DNA of 64,000 nucleotides, from contig NZ_LGED01000206.1 in the NCBI RefSeq assembly GCF_001280085.1, positions 65,360-129,359 on the forward strand. Direction: 5' to 3'. This DNA is from Saccharothrix sp. NRRL B-16348 (GTDB taxonomy: Bacteria; Actinomycetota; Actinomycetes; Mycobacteriales; Pseudonocardiaceae). The position numbers and the translations under genes were made by a program. The notes under the pieces are model-generated. The model had not been told where the DNA came from and made no database searches. It was given only the letters and a program-made list of their open reading frames with translations. Shown one piece after another: positions 1 through 8,590 of this stretch (position 1 is its first letter; each line of letters begins with the position of its first letter).

Positions 1-395
1 TCGCCGGTGTCCACGCCGAGCAGCACGAGCTTCTTGCCGTCCAGGAACACCCCGGACACCAGCGTCCGGTCGAAACTGCGGTGCCTGCCGCCCCTCAGCA
101 GCTCGACGCCCTCGTTGAACACCTCGACCACCAGCCGCTCGTGCGCCGCGATCCCGGCCACCACCAGCCCGAGCAGCGCGCCGACGGCCACCGACCCGAT
201 CGTCGCCCACGGCTCCGGGATCGACGCCACCAACCGGAACGGGCCCTGCATCGGCGCCCACGACAGGTCGGCCACCCACCCGGCGATCGACTTCAGGCCC
301 CACACCACGAGCGCGCCCAGCACCGGGAACCCGACCGACACCAGCGCCACCTGCCCGCGTGGCTCGGCGACCACCGTGGTTCGTCGCGCGTCCAT
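1..395 (-). CDS. YqeB-like membrane protein, 3' end outside window
   Basis: The reading frame starts at ATG 395-393 and runs off the left edge after 131 codons without a stop. A good ribosome site (GGGGAGG) lies just upstream. The visible N-terminal part has two hydrophobic segments (about residues 16-36 and 64-84) separated by a stretch containing APMQGPFRLV and IPEPWATIG, followed by a soluble part with HERLVVEVFNEGVELLRGG and FLDGKKLVLLGVDTG. These phrases fit, from memory, the actinobacterial YqeB family, whose function is unknown. It is divergent from the HAD gene, with only 54 nt between the starts. The family call is by recall only. Confidence 0.6.
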   Translation of the reverse strand, partial: MDARRTTVVAEPRGQVALVSVGFPVLGALVVWGLKSIAGWVADLSWAPMQGPFRLVASIPEPWATIGSVAVGALLGLVVAGIAAHERLVVEVFNEGVELLRGGRHRSFDRTLVSGVFLDGKKLVLLGVDTG

Positions 396-449
396 CCCCC
401 ACTACCTCCCCAGAAGTGAGCACTCAACCTATCGCCGTAGCCTGTTCGA

Positions 450-1091
450 GTGAGGATCAGGGCCGACCACGTCGTCTGGGACTGGAACGGCACGCTGTTC
501 GCCGACAACGACGCCGTGCTCTCCGCCGTCAACCGGGTCTGCGCCGACTTCGGCCACGCGGCCATCACGCTGGAGCACTGGCGCGACGTCTTCAGCCGCC
601 CGATCAAGGACTGCTACGAGCGGATGTTCGGCCGTCCGCTGACCGCGGCGGACTGGGCCCGCATCGACACCGTCTACCACGCCGAGTACCGGGCGCTGAT
701 GGACGGCTGCGGGCTGGCCGTCGGCGTGCCCGACCACCTCGCGACCCTGCGCCACACCCAGTCGCTGCTGTCGATGTGGTTCCACGACGAGCTGGTGCCG
801 CTGGTCGCCCGCTTCGGCCTCGGCGAGCTGTTCAGCCGGGTCGACGGCCTCAAGGCCGCGGGCGACGGCGGCTCGAAGGCCGAGCACCTCGCCGAGCACC
901 TCGACGCGCTCGACCTGCGCCCGAGGGACGTCGTGCTGATCGGCGACGTGGCCGACGACGCCGAAGCCGCCCGGCACGTCGGCGCTCAGGTCGTCCTGGT
1001 CGCCACCGGCACCAGCTCCCGCAAGGTGCTCGAACGCACCGGCGCGCCGGTCGCCGACTCGATCCCGGAAGCCCTCACCCACCTGGCCTGA
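450..1091 (+). CDS. HAD-superfamily hydrolase (phosphatase-like)
   Basis: A 213-residue protein with the HAD motif I at the N-terminus (VVWDWNGTLF, nucleophile Asp11) and a C-terminal motif IV region (VVLIGDVADDAEAA), with a small cap domain between. It probably hydrolyses a small phosphate ester, like phosphoglycolate phosphatases; the substrate cannot be told. The usual second aspartate of motif I (DxD) is Asn13, so the general acid may be missing or supplied differently. The GTG start at 450 has no Shine-Dalgarno but has TAGCCT at 438-443, six bases before it, which suggests a leaderless mRNA. It converges on eda. Confidence 0.85.
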   Translation: MRIRADHVVWDWNGTLFADNDAVLSAVNRVCADFGHAAITLEHWRDVFSRPIKDCYERMFGRPLTAADWARIDTVYHAEYRALMDGCGLAVGVPDHLATLRHTQSLLSMWFHDELVPLVARFGLGELFSRVDGLKAAGDGGSKAEHLAEHLDALDLRPRDVVLIGDVADDAEAARHVGAQVVLVATGTSSRKVLERTGAPVADSIPEALTHLA

Positions 1092-1163
1092 CGAAGGGCG
1101 CCTCCCCGGCACGGGAAGACGCCCACCGGTCAGCTCAGAACGTTCGGGACCAAGACACGCCTA

Positions 1164-1274
1164 GGACCACAGCGCACCGGGACCACAGCGCACCGGACCC
1201 AGAGTGCGCCGAGGTCGGAGCGCGCCGGGACCACAGTGCGGCGAGCGTCGGAGCGCGCCGGGGTCAGAGCGCCG
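1164..1274. repeat. 16-bp imperfect tandem repeat array
   Basis: Units start at 1164, 1180, 1196, 1212, 1228, 1244 and 1261. The first two are identical (GGACCACAGCGCACCG). Later units keep the AG-[CT]GC-[AG]CCG core, for example AGGTCGGAGCGCGCCG and GGACCACAGTGCGGCG. The period is 16 nt except for one 17-nt unit and a shortened last one. The array fills most of the gap between the convergent HAD and eda genes and runs over the eda stop codon. Confidence 0.75.
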
Positions 1275-1902
1275 ACGCGGCCCGCGCCAGCTCCTCGATC
1301 CGCGCCCAGTCGCCGGACACCAGCGCGTCCTTGGGCGCGAGCCACGACCCGCCGACGCACCCGACGTTCGGCAGCGCCAGGTAGTTCGGCGCGGTCGCGG
1401 GTGTGATGCCGCCGGTCGGGCAGAACCGAAGGCCGGGCAGCGGACCGCCGATGGACTTCAGGTAGTCCACCCCGCCCGCGGCCTCGGCCGGGAAGAACTT
1501 CAGCGACGTCAGCCCGCGCTCGGCCAGCCGCATCGCCTCCGACACGGTCGCCGCGCCCGGCAGGAACGGCAGCCCGGTGTCCTCGGCGGCGTCCAGCACC
1601 CGGTCGGTCGACCCGGGCGTGACGAGGAACGCCGCACCGGCCTTGGCCGCCTGCTCGGCGTGCTCCGGCGCGGTCACGGTGCCCGCGCCGATCACGATGC
1701 CCGGCACCTCCGCCGCCACCCGTTCGATCGCGGCCAGGGCGGCGGGCGTGCGCAGCGTCAGCTCGATCACGCGGACACCGCCGCGCAGCAACGCCTGTGC
1801 CAGCGGCACGGCGTGCTCGGCGTCGTCCACGACGACGACCGGGATGACGGGGGACAGCGCCAGCAGATCCGCCGCCGTCGCATGAGCCGGGGCGTTGGTC
1901 AC
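1264..1902 (-). CDS. eda: 2-dehydro-3-deoxy-phosphogluconate (KDPG) aldolase
   Basis: A 212-residue class I aldolase that splits KDPG into pyruvate and glyceraldehyde-3-phosphate, the second Entner-Doudoroff step. Family marks are the IGAGTVT segment, [12 protein letters not shown], the Schiff-base lysine in SLKFFPAE, and the phosphate-binding [11 protein letters not shown] at 1902-1900 overlaps the edd stop by four bases (GTGA), and a perfect AGGAGGTG ribosome site sits inside the end of edd, so the two are translationally coupled. The last codons lie in a 16-bp tandem repeat array, so the C-terminus may vary between strains. Length is normal for the family. Confidence 0.95.
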   Translation of the reverse strand: MTNAPAHATAADLLALSPVIPVVVVDDAEHAVPLAQALLRGGVRVIELTLRTPAALAAIERVAAEVPGIVIGAGTVTAPEHAEQAAKAGAAFLVTPGSTDRVLDAAEDTGLPFLPGAATVSEAMRLAERGLTSLKFFPAEAAGGVDYLKSIGGPLPGLRFCPTGGITPATAPNYLALPNVGCVGGSWLAPKDALVSGDWARIEELARAASAL

Positions 1903-3764
1903 CGGGACACCTCCTGGTTGAACTGGCCTTCGAAGTGCGAGGCCGCGATCGGTCCGAACACGCTCGCGCCCCGGTCGGCGGGCCCGACCGCCCGGCGCAG
2001 CGCGGCGAACAGCTCCCGGCCCGTGCCGGTCCACGCCTGCGCGTCCGGCGGGAAGTCCACCAGCTCGCGCGAGGCCAGCTCCGCCGGGTCGACGAACGCC
2101 TCCAGCGTGCCGGTCTCGGCGTCCAGCCGCAGCACGTCACCGTCGCGCACCCGGGCCAGCGGACCGCCGACGGCCGCCTCCGGCGTGAGCTGGATGGCGG
2201 CCGGGATCTTGCCCGACGCGCCGGACATCCGGCCGTCGGTGACCAGCGCGACCTTGAAGCCACGGTCCATCAGCACGCCCAGCGCGGGCGTCAGCTTGTG
2301 CAGCTCGGGCATCCCGTTGGCCTGCGGACCCTGCTGCCGCACCACCACGACCACGTCCCGCTCCAGCTCACCGGCCTGGAACGCGGCGCTGAACGCCTCC
2401 TGCGAGGTGAACACGCGTGCGGGCGCCTCCACGACCCGGTGTTCCGGCTTGACCGCCGACACCTTGATCACCGCACGGCCGAGGTTGCCCGACAGCATGC
2501 GCAGGCCGCCGTCGGCCGCGAACGGCTCCGACACGGGCCGCAGCACGTCGGTGTCCAGCGAGCGCGGCGGTCCGGGACGCCACTGCAGCACGCCCTCGAC
2601 CAGCACCGGCTCCTGCCGGTAGCGGTCGAGCCCGGCGCCGGCCACGGTCTTCACGTCGGCGTGCAGCAGGCCCGCGTCCAGCAGCGTCGAGACGAGGAAC
2701 GGCACGCCGCCCGCCGCCTGGAAGTGGTTGATGTCCGCCGAGCCGTTCGGGTAGACGCGGGCCAGCAGCGGCACCACCGAGGACAGCTCGGAGAAGTCGT
2801 CCCAGTTCAGCTCGATGCCCGCGGCCGACGCGATGGCGACCAGGTGCATGGTGTGGTTGGTCGACCCGCCGGTGGCCAGCAGCGCGATCACGCCGTTGAC
2901 CACGGACTTCACGTCGACGACGTGCCCGATCGGGGTGTAGTCCTCGGCCCGGCTGATCTCCACCGCGCGCCGCGCGGCCTCCTCGGTCAACGCCTTGCGC
3001 AGCTTGGTGCCCGGCGGCACGAAGCTGGCGCCGGGCAGGTGCAGGCCCATGACCTCGACCACGAGCTGGTTGGAGTTCGCCGTGCCGTAGAACGTGCAGG
3101 TCCCGGGGCTGTGGTAGGACTGCGCCTCGGCTTCGAGCAGGTCCTCGCGGGACGCCTTGTTCTCCGCGAACAGCTGCCGCACCCGTGCTTTCTCGGAGTT
3201 CGGCAGGCCGGAGTTCATGGGGCCCGCGGGCACCAGGATCGCGGGCAGGTGCCCGAACGACAGCGCGCCGATCAGCAGGCCGGGCGTGATCTTGTCGCAC
3301 ACGCCGAGCAGCAGCGCCGAGTCGAACATCTCGTGCGACAGGGCGATGCCGGTCGCCATCGCGATGACCTCGCGGCTGAACAGCGAGAGCTCCATGCCGG
3401 CACGGCCCTGGGTGATGCCGTCGCACATGGCGGGCACGCCGCCCGCGAACTGCGCCACGCCGCCGACGGCCCGGGCCGCGTCCTTGATCCACGCGGGGTA
3501 CTCGTGCATCGGCTGGTGGGCGGACAGCATGTCGTTGTACGCGGACACGATCGCCACGTTCGGGCGACGAAGTGCACGAAGGAGGTCTTTGTCACCGCCC
3601 GTGATCCCGGCGAATCCGTGGGCCAGGTTGCTGCACGCCATGTCGCGGCGCGCGGGGCCCTCTTGCTGGGCCTGGGCGACTCGTTCCAGGTAGGCGGACC
3701 GGCCGGCGGCGCTGCGGGCGGCGATTCGAGCCGTCACTTCGGCGACGACGGGATGCACGCTCAT
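1899..3764 (-). CDS. edd: phosphogluconate dehydratase
   Basis: A 621-residue IlvD/Edd-family dehydratase that converts 6-phosphogluconate to KDPG, using an iron-sulfur cluster. Features seen are [29 protein letters not shown] N-terminal sequence, [25 protein letters not shown], the Cys-containing [15 protein letters not shown] and the C-terminal [18 protein letters not shown] 3764-3762 was chosen rather than an upstream start because it matches the family N-terminus and has GGAGA before it. It is first in an operon with eda. The divergent 225-bp region upstream carries a strong palindrome (3860-3882) that is the obvious operator. Together with eda it gives the cell an Entner-Doudoroff route. 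Confidence 0.95.
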   Translation of the reverse strand: MSVHPVVAEVTARIAARSAAGRSAYLERVAQAQQEGPARRDMACSNLAHGFAGITGGDKDLLRALRRPNVAIVSAYNDMLSAHQPMHEYPAWIKDAARAVGGVAQFAGGVPAMCDGITQGRAGMELSLFSREVIAMATGIALSHEMFDSALLLGVCDKITPGLLIGALSFGHLPAILVPAGPMNSGLPNSEKARVRQLFAENKASREDLLEAEAQSYHSPGTCTFYGTANSNQLVVEVMGLHLPGASFVPPGTKLRKALTEEAARRAVEISRAEDYTPIGHVVDVKSVVNGVIALLATGGSTNHTMHLVAIASAAGIELNWDDFSELSSVVPLLARVYPNGSADINHFQAAGGVPFLVSTLLDAGLLHADVKTVAGAGLDRYRQEPVLVEGVLQWRPGPPRSLDTDVLRPVSEPFAADGGLRMLSGNLGRAVIKVSAVKPEHRVVEAPARVFTSQEAFSAAFQAGELERDVVVVVRQQGPQANGMPELHKLTPALGVLMDRGFKVALVTDGRMSGASGKIPAAIQLTPEAAVGGPLARVRDGDVLRLDAETGTLEAFVDPAELASRELVDFPPDAQAWTGTGRELFAALRRAVGPADRGASVFGPIAASHFEGQFNQEVSR

Positions 3765-3859
3765 GGTTCGCTGTCTCCGGTGGTGATCACGGGCCGTGGT
3801 GGGCCCGGTGGGACGGCAGCGCTGGCGTCGCACGTACGGACGTGACAGCAAGCACACTA

Positions 3860-3882
3860 TGTCACGACACATGATCGTGACA
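3860..3882. promoter_or_regulatory. palindromic operator between edd and the sdh-linked gene
   Basis: TGTCACGA (3860-3867) and TCGTGACA (3875-3882) form a perfect 8-bp inverted repeat with a 7-bp spacer. A further inverted half-site, ACGTGACA, lies at 3840-3847, and a partial one, TGTCACA, at 3928-3934. The position, about 100 bp upstream of edd, suits a dimeric repressor of the edd-eda operon. No regulator gene is adjacent, so the binding protein is unknown. Confidence 0.7.
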
Positions 3883-3989
3883 AAAACGATTCAGATCCTG
3901 AGACGCGACTCGGACACTTGTGGTTCTTGTCACAGCGGCTTCCACTTGGCAGAGTCGGCACACGGACCGACCCGAGGGAGGTGCTGACC

Positions 3990-4286
3990 ATGACGTCCTC
4001 CGAGATCGTGGAGCTGCGCCGGGCGCTGGGCCAACTGCGCCACTGCGTCGGCGGCCTGCGCGCGCGGTACGGCGACGTGGCCGCGGTGCAGAGGCTGGCC
4101 AACGACGTCGAACGCCTGGACATCGACGCGACCGAGCTACTGGACCTGGACAGCACGCCACGACCGCGTGAAGCGCCTCGGGTCGAGAGGGAAGTCGTCG
4201 TCGTCCCGGACACGCCGTACGACCCGAAGCTGTGGCACGACGCCGACGACGAAGGTCTCGGCGGCTACCGCAGCCACAGAACCTGA
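3990..4286 (+). CDS. small conserved protein linked to Sdh1 operon (Rv0250c-like)
   Basis: A 98-residue acidic, soluble protein without signal peptide or membrane segment. The N-terminal half is a predicted helical hairpin (VELRRALGQLRHCVGGLRARYGD then VQRLANDVERLDIDATELLDLD), while the C-terminal half is charged and probably unstructured. ATG 3990 was chosen because GGGAGG precedes it at a good distance. By position and by remembered similarity it corresponds to M. tuberculosis Rv0250c, which lies next to the Sdh1 genes Rv0249c-Rv0247c. Function is unknown; a role in assembly or control of succinate dehydrogenase is only a guess from synteny. A terminator follows. Confidence 0.75.
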   Translation: MTSSEIVELRRALGQLRHCVGGLRARYGDVAAVQRLANDVERLDIDATELLDLDSTPRPREAPRVEREVVVVPDTPYDPKLWHDADDEGLGGYRSHRT

Positions 4287-4300
4287 GCTGAGGAGAGGAC

Positions 4301-4328
4301 CGGCCCCCGCGTGCGAACGCGGGGGCCG
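4301..4328 (+). terminator. hairpin terminator after the small Rv0250c-like gene
   Basis: CGGCCCCCGCGT (4301-4312), a GCGA loop, then ACGCGGGGGCCG (4317-4328) form a perfect 12-bp stem. TTTT follows at 4335-4338. It separates the small gene from the sdh promoter. Confidence 0.75.
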
Positions 4329-4349
4329 CTCCCGTTTTCGGCCCGGTGA

Positions 4350-4383
4350 TGTGTCCCAAACCACAATGTGTCCCGCACCACAA
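4350..4383 (+). promoter_or_regulatory. two tandem TGTG-N8-CACA sites before the sdh operon
   Basis: TGTGTCCCAAACCACAA (4350-4366) is followed directly by TGTGTCCCGCACCACAA (4367-4383), which differs at two positions. Each unit contains TGTG-N8-CACA, the outer spacing of CRP/GlxR sites (TGTGA-N6-TCACA), although the inner bases differ from that consensus. The sites end 21 nt before the sdh anchor start. Confidence 0.6.
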
Positions 4384-4404
4384 CGACGTGGAACGAGGTG
4401 AGGT

Positions 4405-5166
4405 ATGAGGGCGCAGATCGCCCAGCGCACGTTGCGCACAGACCGGTGGTGGCTGCCGCCGCTGGCGACGTTCGCGGGCCTGCTCCTGATTTCCATCTAC
4501 GCGGCCGTGCGGACCTTCATGGGCGACTACTACTGGGTGGACGAGTACCGCTACCTGACGCCCATGTACTCGCCGTGCCTGACCGAGGAGTGCCTGCCGA
4601 ACGCGGCGCACTTCGGCCGCCTGCTTCCCGAGCTGCCGGGGTTCCTCACCCCGCCGGTGATCATCATCCCGTTCCTGCTCGGCTTCCGGGTGACCTGCTA
4701 CTACTACCGCAAGGCGTACTACCGGGCGGCGTGGATGTCCCCGCCCGCGTGCGCGGTGGCCGAGCCGCACGGCAAGTACACCGGTGAGACCCGCTTCCCG
4801 CTCATCGCGCAGAACCTGCACCGGTACTTCTTCTACGCGGCGTCGCTCCTGCTGCTGATCAACATCTACGACGCGGTCTTCGCGTTCAGCACCGGCATCG
4901 GCCTCGGCAACATCGTGCTGCTGGTCAACGTCGGCCTGCTCGGCGCGTACACGCTGTCGTGCCACTCGTGCCGCCACATCGCGGGCGGGCGGCTGAAGCA
5001 CTTCTCCAAGCACCCGGTCCGGTACTGGACGTGGACGCAGATCTCCAAGCTCAACGCGAAGCACATGCAGTTGGCGTGGGCCTCGCTGATCTTCGTCTGC
5101 GTCACGGACCTCTACGTCGCGCTGGTCGCCTCCGGGACGATCGCCGACCTCCGATTCGTCAACTGA
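4405..5166 (+). CDS. Sdh1-type succinate dehydrogenase membrane anchor
   Basis: A 253-residue membrane protein with about five hydrophobic helices (roughly residues 17-35, 80-97, 142-162, 167-184 and 222-245). It corresponds to M. tuberculosis Rv0249c, the quinone-binding anchor of Sdh1, and precedes the flavoprotein and iron-sulfur genes in the same order. It is unusually rich in Cys and His near the membrane faces: Cys58, Cys63, His69, Cys98, Cys116 and a SCHSCRH cluster at 185-191. Published work on mycobacterial Sdh1 describes a membrane-embedded Rieske-type cluster, and these residues are plausible ligands, though this is not proven here. The ribosome site GAGGTGAGG is strong. Confidence 0.85.
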   Translation: MRAQIAQRTLRTDRWWLPPLATFAGLLLISIYAAVRTFMGDYYWVDEYRYLTPMYSPCLTEECLPNAAHFGRLLPELPGFLTPPVIIIPFLLGFRVTCYYYRKAYYRAAWMSPPACAVAEPHGKYTGETRFPLIAQNLHRYFFYAASLLLLINIYDAVFAFSTGIGLGNIVLLVNVGLLGAYTLSCHSCRHIAGGRLKHFSKHPVRYWTWTQISKLNAKHMQLAWASLIFVCVTDLYVALVASGTIADLRFVN

Positions 5167-5175
5167 GGAGTGGTT

Positions 5176-7053
5176 TTGCCCGAGCTGGAACGGCATTCGT
5201 TCGACGTGCTCGTGATCGGTGCCGGCGGTGCGGGGTTGCGCGCCGCGATCGAGGCCCGCGAACACGGGATGCGCACGGCGGTGCTGTGCAAGTCGTTGTT
5301 CGGCAAGGCGCACACGGTGATGGCCGAGGGCGGCATCGCCGCGGCCATGGGCAACGTGAACTCCAACGACAGCTGGCAGGTGCACTTCCGCGACACCATG
5401 CGCGGCGGGAAGTTCCTGAACAACTGGCGGATGGCGGAGCTGCACGCCAAGGAGGCGCCCGACCGCGTGTGGGAGCTGGAGACCTACGGCGCGTTGTTCG
5501 ACCGCACCAAGGACGGTCGGATCAGCCAGCGCAACTTCGGCGGCCACGAGTACCCGCGCCTGGCGCACGTCGGTGACCGCACCGGGCTGGAGCTGATCCG
5601 CAGCCTCCAGCAGAAGGTGGTGTCCCTCCAGCAGGACGACTACGCCGAGACCGGCGACTACGAGTCGCGGCTGAAGGTGTTCCAGGAGTTCACCGTCACC
5701 GACCTGGTGCTCGACGACGGCAAGGTGGCCGGCGCGTTCGGCTACTGGCGCGAGTCGGGCCGGTTCGTGCTGTTCGAGGCGCCCGCCGTGGTGCTCGCGA
5801 CCGGCGGCATCGGCAAGTCGTTCAAGGTGACGTCGAACTCGTGGGAGTACACCGGCGACGGCCACGCGCTGGCCCTGCGCGCGGGCGCGTCCCTGATCAA
5901 CATGGAGTTCGTGCAGTTCCACCCCACCGGCATGGTCTGGCCACCGTCGGTGAAGGGCATCCTCGTCACCGAGTCGGTCCGCGGTGACGGCGGCGTGCTG
6001 CGCAACTCCGACGGCAAGCGGTTCATGTTCGACTACATCCCCGAGGTGTTCAAGGACAAGTACGCCGACAACGAGGCCGAGGCCGACCGCTGGTACGCCG
6101 ACCCGGGCAACAACCGGCGGCCACCGGAGCTGCTGCCGCGCGACGAGGTGGCGCGGGCCATCAACTCCGAGGTCAAGGCCGGTCGCGGGTCCGAGCACGG
6201 CGGCGTGTTCCTGGACGTCTCGACGCGCCTGCCCGCCGAGGAGATCATGCGGCGGCTGCCGTCGATGCACCACCAGTTCAAGGAGCTGGCCGACGTCGAC
6301 ATCACCGCGCAGCCGATGGAGGTCGGGCCGACCTGCCACTACGTGATGGGCGGCGTGCAGGTCGACCCGGACACGGGCGCGTCGTCGGTGCCGGGGTTGT
6401 TCGCGGCGGGCGAGGTGTCCGGCGGGATGCACGGCTCGAACCGGCTGGGCGGCAACTCGTTGTCCGACCTGCTGGTGTTCGGTCGCCGTGCGGGCGCGGG
6501 CGCGTCGGACTACGTGGGCGGGCTGTCCGCGCGGCCGGTGTGCTCGGACGAGGCCGTCGCCGAGGCGGAGCGGACGGCCGTGGCGCCGTTCTCCGGGTCC
6601 GACGCGGCCGGCGAGAACCCGTACACGCTGCACATGGAGTTGCAGCAGGCGATGAACGACCTGGTCGGCATCATCCGGCGGGCCGAGGAGATGGACCAGG
6701 CGGTCAAGCGCCTGGAGGAGCTGAAGCGGCGGGCCGCGACCCTGGTGGTCGAAGGCCACCGGCAGTTCAACCCCGGCTGGCACCTGGCGCTCGACCTGCG
6801 GAACATGCTCGTGGTCAGCGAGTGCGTGGCGCGTGCCGCGTTGCTGCGCACGGAGAGCCGCGGCGGGCACACGCGCGACGACTTCCCGGGCATGGACGCC
6901 GACTGGCGGCGCAAGCTGCTGGTCTGCACGCTGACCGGCTCGTCGGTCGAGGTGGTGGAGGAGCCGCAGCTCCCGATCCGGTCGGACCTGCTGGCGCTGT
7001 TCGAGCAGAGCGAGTTGCAGAAGTACCTGACCGCCGACGAGCTGGAGGGCTGA
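5176..7053 (+). CDS. sdhA: succinate dehydrogenase/fumarate reductase flavoprotein subunit
   Basis: A 625-residue FAD enzyme that oxidises succinate to fumarate at the cytoplasmic face and passes electrons to the iron-sulfur subunit. The FAD-binding GAGGAGLRAAIEA is near residue 15, the flavin-attachment region KAHTVMAEGGIAAAMGN near 50, and the active-site stretches QFHPTGM and HGSNRLGGNSLSDLLVFGRRAG follow. TTG at 5176 is preferred because GAGGAG (5165-5170) is correctly spaced before it; the GTG at 5170 would overlap that site. It starts 9 nt after the anchor stop, and its stop is one base before the iron-sulfur gene. It matches Rv0248c of Sdh1. Confidence 0.95.
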   Translation: MPELERHSFDVLVIGAGGAGLRAAIEAREHGMRTAVLCKSLFGKAHTVMAEGGIAAAMGNVNSNDSWQVHFRDTMRGGKFLNNWRMAELHAKEAPDRVWELETYGALFDRTKDGRISQRNFGGHEYPRLAHVGDRTGLELIRSLQQKVVSLQQDDYAETGDYESRLKVFQEFTVTDLVLDDGKVAGAFGYWRESGRFVLFEAPAVVLATGGIGKSFKVTSNSWEYTGDGHALALRAGASLINMEFVQFHPTGMVWPPSVKGILVTESVRGDGGVLRNSDGKRFMFDYIPEVFKDKYADNEAEADRWYADPGNNRRPPELLPRDEVARAINSEVKAGRGSEHGGVFLDVSTRLPAEEIMRRLPSMHHQFKELADVDITAQPMEVGPTCHYVMGGVQVDPDTGASSVPGLFAAGEVSGGMHGSNRLGGNSLSDLLVFGRRAGAGASDYVGGLSARPVCSDEAVAEAERTAVAPFSGSDAAGENPYTLHMELQQAMNDLVGIIRRAEEMDQAVKRLEELKRRAATLVVEGHRQFNPGWHLALDLRNMLVVSECVARAALLRTESRGGHTRDDFPGMDADWRRKLLVCTLTGSSVEVVEEPQLPIRSDLLALFEQSELQKYLTADELEG

Positions 7054-7054
7054 C

Positions 7055-7807
7055 ATGGGGTACCAGGGGCACTTCCGGGTGTGGCGCGGTTCGGACGAGG
7101 GCGGTGGTCTGGAGGACTTCACCGTCGAGGTCAACGAGGGCGAGGTCGTCCTCGACGTGATCCACCGGTTGCAGGCGACCCAGACGCCCGACCTGGCCGT
7201 GCGGTGGAACTGCAAGGCGGGCAAGTGCGGGTCGTGCTCGGCGGAGATCAACGGCAAGCCGAGGCTGCTGTGCATGACGCGGATGTCGGTGTTCGCGGAG
7301 GACGAGACGGTGACCGTGACGCCGATGCGCACGTTCCCGGTGATCCGCGACCTCGTCACGGACGTGTCGTACAACTACAAGAAGGCGCGTGAGATCCCCG
7401 CGTTCAAGCCGCCGGCCGGCGTGGCGCCGGGGGAGTACCGGATGCAGCAGGTCGACGTGGAGCGCTCGCAGGAGTTCCGCAAGTGCATCGAGTGCTTCCT
7501 GTGCAACAACACGTGCCACGTCATCCGCGACCACGAGGAGAACAAGGAGTCGTTCGCGGGGCCGCGGTTCCTGATGCGGGTGGCCGAGCTGGAGATGCAC
7601 CCGCTCGACGAGGCGGACCGCGTGCAGGAGGCGCAGTCGCAGCACGGCCTGGGGCTGTGCAACATCACGAAGTGCTGCACCGAGGTGTGCCCGGAGCACA
7701 TCAAGATCACCGACAACGCGTTGATCCCGATGAAGGAACGCGTGGCCGACCGGCGTTACGACCCGATCGTCTGGCTGGGCAACAAGCTGTTCCGCAACAA
7801 GTCCTGA
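7055..7807 (+). CDS. sdhB: succinate dehydrogenase/fumarate reductase iron-sulfur subunit
   Basis: A 250-residue protein that carries electrons from the flavoprotein to the membrane anchor. The N-terminal plant-ferredoxin-type [2Fe-2S] motif is WNCKAGKCGSCSAEINGKPRLLC-like (about residues 50-72), and the C-terminal ferredoxin domain has CIECFLCNNTC and CNITKCCTEVCPEH for the [4Fe-4S] and [3Fe-4S] clusters. It is the last gene of the operon, one base after the sdhA stop, and is followed by a strong terminator. It corresponds to Rv0247c of Sdh1. Confidence 0.95.
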   Translation: MGYQGHFRVWRGSDEGGGLEDFTVEVNEGEVVLDVIHRLQATQTPDLAVRWNCKAGKCGSCSAEINGKPRLLCMTRMSVFAEDETVTVTPMRTFPVIRDLVTDVSYNYKKAREIPAFKPPAGVAPGEYRMQQVDVERSQEFRKCIECFLCNNTCHVIRDHEENKESFAGPRFLMRVAELEMHPLDEADRVQEAQSQHGLGLCNITKCCTEVCPEHIKITDNALIPMKERVADRRYDPIVWLGNKLFRNKS

Positions 7808-7820
7808 CGACGGGCTCGCC

Positions 7821-7850
7821 GAGGTCCGCCCGCCCGGGTGGGCGGACCTC
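7821..7850. terminator. bidirectional terminator between sdhB and the DUF2071 gene
   Basis: GAGGTCCGCCC (7821-7831), an 8-nt loop and GGGCGGACCTC (7840-7850) form a perfect 11-bp stem. It lies between two convergent stop codons and abuts the DUF2071 stop. Confidence 0.8.
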
Positions 7851-8585
7851 TCAGGCCGGCGCTCCGGCCCTCATGGGTCGGAGCGGGCTCCACGTCACCG
7901 GCACGTCGCGCATCAGCAGCGCGCAGTCGAGCACCGCGCTGCCGACCGGGAACCGCTCCTCGTCGTCGAAGAACGAGGAGTGGACCTCCCGGACGTGGAG
8001 CGGCTCCACCCGCCACGCGTCCGTGTGGAGTTCCAGCCCGTCGAGGCGGTCGCCGCCGCGCGTGGCGGAGAAGCCGGCCGCGCCGTGCCGGAAGAAGTCC
8101 GACGCCTCGCCCAGGTCGGCGAACAGCTCGCTGCCCTCGAACTCGCGGGCGACCCGGACGTCGACGCTCACGCGCGTCGTGCCGTCGAGGCCGGCGAAAC
8201 CGACGTGCAGGTCCTGGGCCGTCTCCCGCACGTCGAACCGCGCGCGTGCGTGCTCACCGGGGAACAACCGGCCGCCGACCAGGGCGTTGACCGCCGAACC
8301 GCTGTCACGGCGGGGGATGTAGACGCCGGCCCGGCGTCCCTCCGGACCGTCCCACTCGACCGCGACGCGGTGCGCGGCGTTCTCGCTGCGCAGCCCGAAC
8401 GGCTCGGGAGCCCATCGCGGACGCGTCCGCCCGAGCCGGATGAGGCAGATCCCGGCGACCGCCCACGGACCCACCAGTTGGGGCCGCAGCGGCGCCGGCA
8501 GCAGGCGGGCGACGACGTCCGGCTCGACGCGGTAGTTCACCAGGAGACGACGTTCCACGACACTGGCCAGCTTCGGCGACCTCAT
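7851..8585 (-). CDS. DUF2071 (YqjF-like) protein
   Basis: A 244-residue soluble protein of the DUF2071 family, recognised by its N-terminal RRLLVNYRVEPDVVARLLP and VAGICLIRLGRTRPRWAP segments and the later WDGPEGRRAGVYIPRRD and HSSFFDDEERFPVGSAVLDCALLMRDV regions. The family folds like acetoacetate decarboxylase and has no firm function. It starts 5 nt after the stop of the ArsR-type gene upstream, so the two form one operon, probably under ArsR autorepression. The missing metal-binding residues in that regulator argue against metal resistance as the theme. Confidence 0.8.
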   Translation of the reverse strand: MRSPKLASVVERRLLVNYRVEPDVVARLLPAPLRPQLVGPWAVAGICLIRLGRTRPRWAPEPFGLRSENAAHRVAVEWDGPEGRRAGVYIPRRDSGSAVNALVGGRLFPGEHARARFDVRETAQDLHVGFAGLDGTTRVSVDVRVAREFEGSELFADLGEASDFFRHGAAGFSATRGGDRLDGLELHTDAWRVEPLHVREVHSSFFDDEERFPVGSAVLDCALLMRDVPVTWSPLRPMRAGAPA

Positions 8586-8590
8586 GGTGA

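Noticed and set aside
3862..7374. Long minus-strand open frame opposite the sdh operon
   Set aside because: Shadow of sdhA and sdhB; the sequence is rich in His, Arg and Gln and matches no family.
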